A stretch of DNA of 21,354 nucleotides from contig JBFIDG010000019.1 of assembly GCA_041581335.1 (NCBI GenBank), forward strand, positions 1 through 21,354, read 5' to 3'. Shown piece by piece: positions 14,716 to 21,354 of this stretch (the stretch's first letter is position 1; every line of letters starts with the position of its first letter). Source of the DNA: JBFGSX01 sp041581335 (lineage in GTDB: Archaea > Thermoplasmatota > E2 > JACPAO01 > JAHFTW01). Under the pieces are notes generated by a model. The model made no database searches, had not been told where the DNA came from, and saw only the letters and a list, made by a program, of their open reading frames with translations. The position numbers were made by a program, and so were the translations under genes.

Positions 14716-16101
14716 GTGGAATTCGACGTATTCTTCTCCATCAGCCAGACCCCGGTGGATGGACACACGCCGGACGAGGCGACCATGTTCAGCCACTGGC
14801 TCCACCAAGTGGAGGCGGCCGACCGCCTCGGGTACGGCGTCGCCTGGCTCGCCGAGAGTCACTTGAGCAGCGAAGTCCAGAAACTCGGCTCGCATCCCGT
14901 CGTGCCCCACTGGGAAGGAGAGATAGGCCTCAACTGCGACATGCTGCAATCGGCCCACGCGATCCACGCCCGCACGGGCCCCAACGCCGCCCGCCCAAGC
15001 CGCGCCAACGGCGGCCGCGGCATCGAGGTCGGGTCCGCGGTCATGAACATCCTGCAGGGCGGAGGCCCCATCGCTGCCGCCGAACGCATCGCGTACTTCT
15101 GCGCCCTCGAAGGCCTCAAGCGAACGCCCCGGGCCATCCACGTCGGCTTCAGCGCCGGCCGCTTCGATTACATGAATCGCGCGCACGGCTACGTCCCCCG
15201 CGATGACCTGGAACGCGCCGTCCCCTACCCCTTCCTGAAAGGCAAGATCTTCCACGAGGCCACCGAGATCTTCTGCCGGCTGCTGGCCGGCGAGACCCTG
15301 AGCAGCGACGATATCCCCGCTCGCACCATCACCGAAGCGGAATGCCGCACGCCGGCCGACTGGGCACGCATCCACGGCGCAGGCCTCGCTGCAGGCCGCA
15401 TCGAGATGCGCCCACCCAACCCGAGCTTCGGCCCCACTGCAGCCGGCGCCGCCGGCCAAGCCATCATCCCCGACGACGATGACGGTGGCCCCGAAGGGCG
15501 TGACGTCGAGGCAGAAGTCGAGCACGTCGTCCTGCCCAAGCGTTTCGTCTTCGAGGCACTCAAGATCGTGCCCCAGGATTGGGACCGCAGCCTGCTCCAC
15601 CTCGTCGCCGGCAGCCACGACCCGAGCATCCCCGCGCTCGCGAACAAGTACCTGCCATGCCAGGTGGCCAACCTGAGCATCACGCCGCCGGAGATCATCG
15701 AACGCACCCACGCCATCATGCGCCACATCTACCACAAAGATGGCGGCCCGTGGCAGCGCCGCATGATGCCACGCACCGTCATGGTCTTCCTGAACGAAGA
15801 AGAAGGCCTGAGCCCAGGCGAGCGCACCGCCGCCGCGCGGAAGGAAGCCAAGGCCGCACTGAGCGCCTATTGGAACGCACTCACTGGCACCCTCGACCCG
15901 AAGAAGATCGAGCACGCCGCCGACAACGCCGTCATCGGCAACGCAGACGACGTGGCCAAGCAACTCGCCGAACGGTACCATCCTGACGACCGTTTGATGC
16001 TGTGGTTCGACTTCTTCAACCATGACTCCGAGCGCGTCGTGCGCAACATGAAAGCGTTCATGGAGAACGTGGCGCCGCGGTTGATGAAGGTGGCGGCCTG
16101 A
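14716..16101 (+). CDS. Luciferase-like flavin-dependent monooxygenase
   Basis: This 461-residue protein belongs to the bacterial-luciferase-like (LLM) TIM-barrel oxidoreductases that use FMNH2 or F420. It starts in the family style, VEFDVFFSISQT, and continues with AADRLGYGVAWLAESHL. Later landmarks are GSAVMNILQGGGPIAAAERI, VGFSAGRFDYMNRAHGY, and a C-terminal NAVIGNADDVAKQLAERY. It is longer than usual because of an insert at about 235-285 that holds DDDDGG. I place the start at GTG 14716 from the usual distance to the first strand; GTG 14689 would add nine residues. The last base of its stop codon is the first base of the next ATG (TGATG), so the two are co-translated. In context it probably hydroxylates or oxygenates a pathway intermediate. 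Confidence 0.85.
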   Translation: MEFDVFFSISQTPVDGHTPDEATMFSHWLHQVEAADRLGYGVAWLAESHLSSEVQKLGSHPVVPHWEGEIGLNCDMLQSAHAIHARTGPNAARPSRANGGRGIEVGSAVMNILQGGGPIAAAERIAYFCALEGLKRTPRAIHVGFSAGRFDYMNRAHGYVPRDDLERAVPYPFLKGKIFHEATEIFCRLLAGETLSSDDIPARTITEAECRTPADWARIHGAGLAAGRIEMRPPNPSFGPTAAGAAGQAIIPDDDDGGPEGRDVEAEVEHVVLPKRFVFEALKIVPQDWDRSLLHLVAGSHDPSIPALANKYLPCQVANLSITPPEIIERTHAIMRHIYHKDGGPWQRRMMPRTVMVFLNEEEGLSPGERTAAARKEAKAALSAYWNALTGTLDPKKIEHAADNAVIGNADDVAKQLAERYHPDDRLMLWFDFFNHDSERVVRNMKAFMENVAPRLMKVAA

Positions 16102-17219
16102 TGCAACCCAGCATGGTGGCCCAGGGCCCCGGTTCCGAGCAGTTCCCCAAGACCCCCTTGGGTGAACGCGAGGAAGGCATCCCCACCGGCCGCGACGTCG
16201 ATTGGGAACCGCTCGTGGATTACCGTCGCAACGGCATCAGTGAGACCACCATCCATGGGGCCGTCGCATGGGCCGTCGGGCAACCCGATGGGCCTCCGAA
16301 GGTCATCCATTCCTTCGGCGGCAATGTGCTGTGCTACGGGCGCAGCATGATGAAACCCCTGATGATGAAGGTCTTCACGGATGTCCTCGCGGATTGCACG
16401 TGGGAGCAGAAGGCCATCAGCGTCGCCAGCCACAATGGAGACGTCAGCCACGTCGCCGCCGCCCAGAGCCTGCTGCACGAGACCGAATGGGGCCTCATGC
16501 AGGCACCCCTTGATGTGCCACTCGTCCAGTTCGGTCGACAGGTGCGTCGCCCTCGGCGCTGGTACCACACCTGCAGCGGCGAACACGCGGCCATCCTCAA
16601 GGGCTGCCGCGACATGGGCTGGCCGCGCATCGGTTACCTGCTGCCTCAGCACGAATGGTTCCAGGCGTACATGGCAGAGGTGCGACGCCACCTCGGCGCC
16701 GACTGGCAACCCCTGCGCGTCGCCCGCGATGGCTGCGGCCTGCCGACGCTCAGCAACACCGTCGCCGAACTGGCGAGTCTGTATGCCAGTCTTGCAGGTA
16801 AGCCAGACGAGGATTGGATCTGGGAAGCCATGGTCCGCCACCCGGATCTGGTGGGCGGCTTCAACCGCCTCGACACGACCATCCTCAAGTCCTGCGGCGG
16901 CAAGGTCATCGCCAAGGAAGGCGCCGACGGCCTCCTGGGCATGGCCATCCAGCACCCCGACTACCCGCACGGCCTGGGCGTCGTGGTCAAGATCGCCCAT
17001 GGCTGGAACAGCCAAGCGACGTGGTATGTCGCGCGCGCCATCCTGGGCACCCTGGGCTTCGAGCTGCGCAACCCGTACAAACTGCACCGCCAGAAGGCGT
17101 TCATCGTCGAAGGCGTCGTGCCGCCGGCATTGTTGGACAAATTGGAGCAAGTGCCGACGTGGGATGAATGGGACCCGGACCTGGACCGCTGGTACTACGA
17201 CTGGAAGGAGTACGCGTGA
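16101..17219 (+). CDS. Asparaginase-II-family amidohydrolase
   Basis: The 372-residue protein fits the asparaginase II family (type of Rhizobium AnsA), unrelated to the classical E. coli enzymes. Family motifs appear in order: YGRSMMKPLMM (about 73-83), ISVASHNGDVSHVAAAQ (about 99-115), YHTCSGEHAAILKGCRDMGW, ARDGCGLPTLSNTVAEL, VGGFNRLDTTI, and GLGVVVKIAHGWNSQATW. The family has CSGKHA; here the lysine is glutamate (CSGEHA), which may change the chemistry. Family members hydrolyse amide bonds. Lying between a monooxygenase and a 2-aminomuconate-type dehydrogenase, it may act on a pathway amide such as a formamide or a deaminable intermediate; that is inference. Overlaps both neighbours by one and four bases. 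Confidence 0.8.
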   Translation: MQPSMVAQGPGSEQFPKTPLGEREEGIPTGRDVDWEPLVDYRRNGISETTIHGAVAWAVGQPDGPPKVIHSFGGNVLCYGRSMMKPLMMKVFTDVLADCTWEQKAISVASHNGDVSHVAAAQSLLHETEWGLMQAPLDVPLVQFGRQVRRPRRWYHTCSGEHAAILKGCRDMGWPRIGYLLPQHEWFQAYMAEVRRHLGADWQPLRVARDGCGLPTLSNTVAELASLYASLAGKPDEDWIWEAMVRHPDLVGGFNRLDTTILKSCGGKVIAKEGADGLLGMAIQHPDYPHGLGVVVKIAHGWNSQATWYVARAILGTLGFELRNPYKLHRQKAFIVEGVVPPALLDKLEQVPTWDEWDPDLDRWYYDWKEYA

Positions 17220-18652
17220 TCACCAGCAACGTCGTCGACGGCGAACCGACGCTGTCCTGTGATGCCCGCACCATCGACAACATCAATCCCGCCACCGGCG
17301 CCGTCATCGGCAAGATCCCCCGCAGTGGCAAAGCGAACGTGGACCGCGCCGTCGCATGCGCCAAGGCCGCGCTGCCTGCCTGGGCGGCCCTGGGTCGCGA
17401 CGCCCGCTGCGACATCCTTGACCGCATCGCCGATGGCATCGAGGCCCGCCTCGATGGCCTGGCCCGCATGGAGAGCGAGGACACTGGCAAACCCATCACC
17501 ACCAGCCGCACGCTCGACATCCCCCGCGCCGTGCGCAACTTCCGCTTCTTTTCCGACTACGCTCGTGGATTCAAGGACGAGGAACATGCCATGGAGGGTG
17601 GCCACAACCGCACCCACCGCAAGCCCCTCGGCGTGGTGGGCCTCATCACGCCATGGAACCTGCCGCTGTACTTGCTGAGCTGGAAGGTGGCACCGGCGCT
17701 GGCCATGGGCAACACCATCGTCGCCAAGCCGAGCGAAATGACCCCGCAGACCGCCACGGCGCTGGCACACATCGCCAAGGCGGCAGGGCTCCCCGACGGC
17801 GTCCTGAACATCGTGCACGGCCTTGGGCCCGAAGTCGGTCAGCCCCTCTGCGAGCACCCGGACGTCGCGGCCATCTCCTTCACCGGCGGCACCGCGACGG
17901 GCAAGATCGTCGCCCGCGCCGCAGCACCCACGTTCAAGAAACTCAGCCTCGAGCTGGGCGGCAAGAATCCGACGATCATTTGCGACGACGTCGACATCGA
18001 GGCCGCCGTCGCCGGCGCCGTGCGCGCGGGCTTCACCAACACGGGCCAGGTCTGCCTATGCGGCAGTCGCATCCTCGTCCACGAAGCCATCGCCGAGGCA
18101 TTCACTCAGCGCCTCATTGACGAAGTGGCTGCCATGAAGGTCGGCGACCCCATGGACCCGGCCACCCGCCTGGGGCCCGTGGTCAGCCACGCCCACCGGG
18201 ACAAAGTGGCAGGATACCTGGACATCGCGCGCCAAGAAGGCGGCACGGTGCACGGCGGTGGCGTCCCGGACCTGCCGGTCGAGTTCACTGGCGGTGCATG
18301 GCTGAAGCCCGCCGTCATCACCGGCCTGCCGCAGCACAGCCGCTGCGTGCAGGAGGAGATCTTTGGGCCGGTCGTCACCGTCCAACCGTTCAAGGACGAC
18401 GCGGAGGCCGTCCGACTCGCCAATGGCGTCCAGTACGGCCTCGCCGCCAGCGTCTGGAGCGCTGACGTAGCCCGCGCCACGCACATCGCCGAAGCGCTGG
18501 ATACTGGAATGGTCTGGATCAATGACTGGCTCGTGCGCGACCTGCGCGTGCCCTTCGGTGGTATGAAGCAGAGCGGCGTCGGCCGCGAGGGCGGCCGCTG
18601 GAGCCTGGAGTTCTACTCGGAAGCCCGCAACATCTACGTCGCAGATCCATAA
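17216..18652 (+). CDS. Aldehyde dehydrogenase, 2-aminomuconate-semialdehyde type
   Basis: This 478-residue NAD-dependent aldehyde dehydrogenase most resembles the 2-hydroxy/2-aminomuconate 6-semialdehyde dehydrogenases (AmnC, XylG, human ALDH8A1). Shared features are RKPLGVVGLITPWNLPLYLL with the oxyanion Asn148, FTGGTATGK, KKLSLELGGKNP with Glu246, GQVCLCGSRI with the catalytic Cys280, EEIFGPVVTV, and the C-terminal run WLVRDLRVPFGGMKQSGVGR that is typical of this group. It would oxidise the ring-cleavage semialdehyde to the muconate. Start is GTG 17216, which overlaps the upstream stop as GTGA; the frame is open to 17168 but that part overlaps the amidohydrolase. The membrane gene begins two bases after its stop. 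Confidence 0.92.
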   Translation: MITSNVVDGEPTLSCDARTIDNINPATGAVIGKIPRSGKANVDRAVACAKAALPAWAALGRDARCDILDRIADGIEARLDGLARMESEDTGKPITTSRTLDIPRAVRNFRFFSDYARGFKDEEHAMEGGHNRTHRKPLGVVGLITPWNLPLYLLSWKVAPALAMGNTIVAKPSEMTPQTATALAHIAKAAGLPDGVLNIVHGLGPEVGQPLCEHPDVAAISFTGGTATGKIVARAAAPTFKKLSLELGGKNPTIICDDVDIEAAVAGAVRAGFTNTGQVCLCGSRILVHEAIAEAFTQRLIDEVAAMKVGDPMDPATRLGPVVSHAHRDKVAGYLDIARQEGGTVHGGGVPDLPVEFTGGAWLKPAVITGLPQHSRCVQEEIFGPVVTVQPFKDDAEAVRLANGVQYGLAASVWSADVARATHIAEALDTGMVWINDWLVRDLRVPFGGMKQSGVGREGGRWSLEFYSEARNIYVADP

Positions 18653-18654
18653 GC

Positions 18655-19082
18655 ATGTGGTACGCACTCGGGCCTGCCGCGGCCGGCCTGGTCGCCGCTT
18701 GGTGTTCATCGCTTGGGGTATGCGCGAGCTGGACCCCCTCTGGGCGTTCCCCGGCCCCAACGGCGGGCCGGGCACGATGCTCGGCGGCATGCGCTGGGTC
18801 CTCGTCTTCATGGTGGCTCAAGCGCCGATCCTGGCCATCGCCGCGACGACGCTGGCCTGGATCGGACCGGACGCGGAGCTGAGTCGCGAGCTCCTCAGCC
18901 TCGGCATCATGACCTGCACCGTGGCCGTCGTGCAAGGCGCCTGGGCCGCGGCCCGGCTGCCCCGCATCACAGAAGATCCCATCAAATTCGGCCGGACTGT
19001 CGTCATCATGGCCATCATGGAGCTCCCGGCCCTGGGCGCATTGGCGATCTTCGTCCTGGCCTACTTCCAAGCGACAGCGTGA
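18655..19082 (+). pseudogene. ATP synthase c-like four-helix membrane protein with apparent frameshift
   Basis: An ATG at 18655, two bases after the dehydrogenase stop, starts MWYALGPAAAGLVAAW, half of a glycine/alanine-rich helix. Near 18699-18702 the reading continues sensibly only in another frame, as VFIAWGMRELDPLWAFPG to the TGA at 19080-19082. Adding one T in GCTTGG would join them into LVAALVFIAWG, so one base seems missing. Joined, the protein has about four helices. The last pair (VVQGAWAAARLPRITEDP and VVIMAIMELPALGALAIFVL) resembles the proteolipid c/K subunit of rotary ATPases, with Glu in the ion-binding position; the second helix has Gln at the equivalent place. The frameshift may be a sequencing error or a real mutation. 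Without it, a shorter product could start at ATG 18720. Confidence 0.5.
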
Positions 19083-19247
19083 CGCTGGGGCAGGCGTTCT
19101 TCGGGCCATGGTCCGCCGAGGGCCCGCGTCCGCCATGCCGCGTCCAGCGGCAAAAGGACTCTCCGTCCGCCACCCTGGGACCGCGTCCCCGCGCACTTGG
19201 CCGTGCGCGTATGAAGTCACGTTGCGAGTCCTTCCATGGTGTAGACC

Positions 19248-19763
19248 ATGGCAAAGAAAGAATTGCAGCACATCGACAAAGAGACGAGCGTCGCCAAGCC
19301 TGACTTCATCACCTCGATCCGGAGCCAGATGGACAGCATGCTCGAGCAATTGACCAAGTTCGAGAACCAGCTTCTGGACGCCCCCCTGTTGCAGGGTCTG
19401 AGCATCTTCCCTCATCTAGGTGGACTTGAGTTACGCCCGTTCGGTAACCTCCTGGAATCGAGCGCCATCGCGGAGGGCTGGCGTGAGCCGTTCCTGAACT
19501 GGGACATCGAGGATGACAAGTGCCTGAACGTCCGGGTGGAGCTGCCGGGGGTGAAGAAGGAGGACATCAACCTGGACGTCGGTCCTGACCACCTGCGGCT
19601 GGAGTGCGAGACAGCGGAGCGCAAGTACAAGGCATTCCTGGAGCCCGGCATGAGCCTGGATCCGGCGCACGTGAACGCTCGCTACGAGGATGGCCTCCTG
19701 ACGCTTCGCATCGACCTGAAGGCCGAGCGCGCGGAACGGGTCCGCCACATCCCCATCAAGTGA
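19248..19763 (+). CDS. Hsp20/alpha-crystallin small heat-shock protein
   Basis: This 171-residue ATP-independent chaperone holds unfolding proteins and assembles into large oligomers. The alpha-crystallin domain covers about residues 80-165, with LNVRVELPGVKKEDINLDVG, LRLECETAERKYKAFL and VNARYEDGLLTLRIDL. The tail ends HIPIK, giving the I-x-I motif that docks in the next dimer. The N-terminal arm is long (about 75 residues) and holds an amphipathic stretch, ITSIRSQMDSMLEQLTKFEN. A 165-base gap separates it from the membrane gene, so it may have its own promoter, but I see only a weak AT-rich site near 19210. Its place inside a catabolic cluster may be incidental. Confidence 0.93.
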   Translation: MAKKELQHIDKETSVAKPDFITSIRSQMDSMLEQLTKFENQLLDAPLLQGLSIFPHLGGLELRPFGNLLESSAIAEGWREPFLNWDIEDDKCLNVRVELPGVKKEDINLDVGPDHLRLECETAERKYKAFLEPGMSLDPAHVNARYEDGLLTLRIDLKAERAERVRHIPIK

Positions 19764-19928
19764 TCCGATAGGTCGTCTCGTCCGATCCGCCCGTGGGGCG
19801 TCTCCCGCCACTGGCGCTGATGCCGCGTCGGTTGGTCGTCGGCGATGGCTGGCGACGGGTGGTCGTGCCACCAGCGCCGTTGCCGGCAATAGCCAACGCT
19901 CAAACCGCCCGCCTCGCATCGCCGCGTC

Positions 19929-20843
19929 GTGTCCAAGGGTCGAATCGTGGCCGGGTGCCTTGCCCCCCACCCGCCGCACCTCGTGTACGCCGACAATCCG
20001 CCCCAGAACGAACCCCACAGTGAAGGCGGTTGGGAGACCATCCGCTGGGGCTACGAGCGGATGCGGCACAGCTTGGCTGATCGTGACTTCGACGTCATCG
20101 TCGTCCACAGCCCACACTGGCGGACCCGCATCGGCCACCACTTCCTCGGTGTCCCCCACTTCAAGAGCAAGTCTGTGGACCCGATCTTCCCGAACCTCTT
20201 CCGTTTCGATTACGACTTCGAATGCGACGTCGACCTGGCCCGTGATATCGCGGGCCGCGGAGAGAAGGCGGGTCTCGTCACCAAGATGATGGAGAACCCG
20301 GACTTCCGCGTCGACTACGGCACCATCGCCGCCTGCCACATGGTGCGGCCCGAGTGGGACAAGCCCATCGTCGGCATCAGCAGCTGCAATGTCTACAACG
20401 ATTACAGCAATGAGGTCGGCCAAGAACAACAACGTGCGCTGGGACAAGCGACCCGGGAGGCCATCGAGGACAGTGGCAAGAAGGCCTTGCTATTGGCCAG
20501 CAACAGCATCAGCCACCGCCACTTCACCCGCGAACCCGCCGTGCCCGAGGACATGAGCCACGAGCACATCTACCACCACGGCCAGTACCAGTGGGACATG
20601 CATGCGATCCGTCTCATGCGGGATGGCAAGTCCAAGCAGCTCTTCGACGAGATGCCGGACCTGATCGACAACGCCACGAGCGAAGCAGATGCAGGCTGCC
20701 TGAGTTGGCTGCTCTCGGCCCTCGACTTCCCCGACTATCCTGCGGAGTTGCATGGTTACGGGACCGTTATCGGGACGGGCAACGCGGTCATGGAGTGGAA
20801 TCCATCCGATAATCGCCGAATCACGCCGAGGTTGTCCACATGA
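19929..20843 (+). CDS. Class III extradiol dioxygenase, 2-aminophenol 1,6-dioxygenase beta-like
   Basis: This 304-residue LigB-superfamily enzyme closely follows the catalytic beta subunit of 2-aminophenol 1,6-dioxygenase (AmnB), which opens the ring of 2-aminophenol to 2-aminomuconate semialdehyde. LAPHPPHLVYADNPPQNEP (11-29) gives His14, VVHSPHW gives His63, and TSEADAGCLSW gives Glu252; these fit the iron ligands described for the Comamonas enzyme (His13, His62, Glu251) at a constant one-residue offset. His196 (SISHRHF) fits its acid-base histidine. Length matches AmnB (about 305). Start GTG 19929. The product would be the substrate of the dehydrogenase at 17216. Other ortho-aminophenols or catechols remain possible. 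Its TGA is part of ATGA, where the next ORF starts. Confidence 0.9.
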   Translation: MSKGRIVAGCLAPHPPHLVYADNPPQNEPHSEGGWETIRWGYERMRHSLADRDFDVIVVHSPHWRTRIGHHFLGVPHFKSKSVDPIFPNLFRFDYDFECDVDLARDIAGRGEKAGLVTKMMENPDFRVDYGTIAACHMVRPEWDKPIVGISSCNVYNDYSNEVGQEQQRALGQATREAIEDSGKKALLLASNSISHRHFTREPAVPEDMSHEHIYHHGQYQWDMHAIRLMRDGKSKQLFDEMPDLIDNATSEADAGCLSWLLSALDFPDYPAELHGYGTVIGTGNAVMEWNPSDNRRITPRLST

Positions 20844-21139
20844 TGCAGAATATATGGGCCACATGCAGCGGCCGACTGCACGCTGCCGTAGATTGCGTCT
20901 TTCGAGGTGCTGTCCACAGCAGCCTGCCGCATATCGCGGCAAATAACCGCACCGCGCCGCAAAACGAAGCACTGTGCAGTGTCCAGGCGCCTATATGCAG
21001 CCTGGTACGGCTCCCTACAGCGCCCCTCCGAATGAAGCGGAGAATATCCGTAGCAGTCGGCGCGACCTTAACGGCTCTGTCGGTGGGTGGCCGCACACAT
21101 CGGATTAATACGGAAGCCTACGGCGGGGTGCAGCAATGA
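20840..21139 (+). other. Hairpin-rich 296-bp segment between dioxygenase genes; 99-codon ORF
   Basis: This stretch is bounded by ATGA on both sides (20840-20843 and 21136-21139). The first contains the upstream stop, the second the start of the next subunit. It holds six close-packed hairpins or palindromes: 20864-20880, 20908-20921, 20925-20941 (6 bp), 20970-20981, 20983-21005 (6 bp) and 21026-21042; AGAATAT occurs at both 20847 and 21041. A 99-codon frame spans it exactly, overlapping both neighbours by four bases. Its codon choice (ATA, AGA, CGA, GTA, TTA and many A/T third positions) and composition differ from all neighbouring genes, and the product shows no domain. I favour an inserted element or structured RNA over a gene. 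No convincing terminal inverted repeats were found. Confidence 0.5.
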
Positions 21140-21354
21140 CCAGGATGGTGCCGCAAGGCGCTGCCGTAGTCGGCTCGTTCATCCTGCCTGGCTATCCACA
21201 CCCCTTGCTCATCCCCGAGGCCAATCCGGGCTACGGACGCATCCGCGAGGCGTATGAGGCCGTGCGCCAGCAGATCGATGCCCTTCGGCCCGACCTCATC
21301 CTGCTCTACTCCACCCAATGGCTCTCCGTCATCGGCCACCAGGTCCAGGCCAAC
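21136..21354 (+). CDS. Extradiol dioxygenase non-catalytic subunit, AmnA-like, 5' part
   Basis: The gene runs off the window; 73 codons are visible from ATG 21136, preceded by the ribosome-binding-like GGGGTG. The protein begins like LigB-superfamily proteins, SFILPGYPHPLLIPEANPGY, then ALRPDLILLYSTQWLSVIGH. Where the catalytic subunit has HSPHW, this one has YSTQW, so an iron-ligand histidine is missing. That is the pattern of the alpha (AmnA) subunit of 2-aminophenol 1,6-dioxygenase, which forms a heterotetramer with AmnB and does not bind catalytic iron. Gene order (beta before alpha) follows the amnBA arrangement. The hairpin segment separates the two genes. Confidence 0.8.
   Translation, partial: MTRMVPQGAAVVGSFILPGYPHPLLIPEANPGYGRIREAYEAVRQQIDALRPDLILLYSTQWLSVIGHQVQAN

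Noticed and set aside
14467..17150. Two long minus-strand open frames (518 and 427 codons)
   Set aside because: Both are antisense to the monooxygenase and amidohydrolase genes, which carry clear family motifs; the minus-strand products show no domain.
20840..21139. Classical transposon or IS remnant
   Set aside because: No transposase-like frame and only very weak similarity between the two ends (TGCAG versus TGCTG inverted), so only a small non-autonomous insertion remains possible.

Overview
The window looks like a high-GC archaeal chromosome segment, most likely from the Thermoplasmatota (a marine group II/III-type relative is possible; this placement is inference). The evidence is: TATA-like boxes about 26-30 bases before several start codons with almost no room for a leader; a phosphopantetheine adenylyltransferase-DUF84 fusion known from Thermoplasma relatives; an archaeal EF-Tu-domain-2-like small protein; secreted lipoproteins rich in N-glycosylation sequons and with a PKD-type domain; and tRNA-Thr genes with a U discriminator base and no encoded CCA. 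No IS element, integrase or CRISPR array was seen.

Left half (1-13,365), housekeeping and accessory genes, mostly on the minus strand: the 3' end of an ATP-grasp gene; uvrC followed by a membrane protein; two small unknown genes; a PKD lipoprotein; two divergent tRNA-Thr genes (GGU and UGU anticodons); proC; the CoaD-DUF84 fusion; an unusual PLP-enzyme-GNAT fusion; a VOC protein; a DcsG-like ATP-grasp enzyme; a second lipoprotein; an AlkD-like DNA glycosylase coupled to an acyl-CoA dehydrogenase; an EF-Tu-like small protein; and a 62-residue membrane protein with a clear TATA box.

Right half (13,477-21,354), all on the plus strand: a catabolic gene set that reads like a rebuilt kynurenine/2-aminophenol pathway. 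It holds a tryptophan 2,3-dioxygenase-superfamily heme protein, a luciferase-like flavin monooxygenase, an asparaginase-II-family amidohydrolase, an aldehyde dehydrogenase of the 2-aminomuconate-semialdehyde type, a four-helix ATP synthase c-like membrane protein with an apparent one-base frameshift, an Hsp20 chaperone, and the catalytic and (partial) non-catalytic subunits of a class III extradiol dioxygenase like 2-aminophenol 1,6-dioxygenase. Several junctions overlap (TGATG, GTGA), which suggests co-translation. The likely logic is oxidation of an indole or aminoaromatic compound, amide hydrolysis, ring cleavage by the LigB-type dioxygenase, and oxidation of the semialdehyde product.

Two non-coding-looking stretches inside this cluster stand out. 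The 500-base gap between the heme oxygenase and monooxygenase genes is full of nested hairpins and ends in a T-rich tract, so it may be a structured RNA. A 296-base, hairpin-rich, compositionally different segment lies exactly between the two dioxygenase subunit genes and is bounded on both sides by ATGA; it is either a recent insertion with a 4-base target duplication or a small ORF coupled at both ends.
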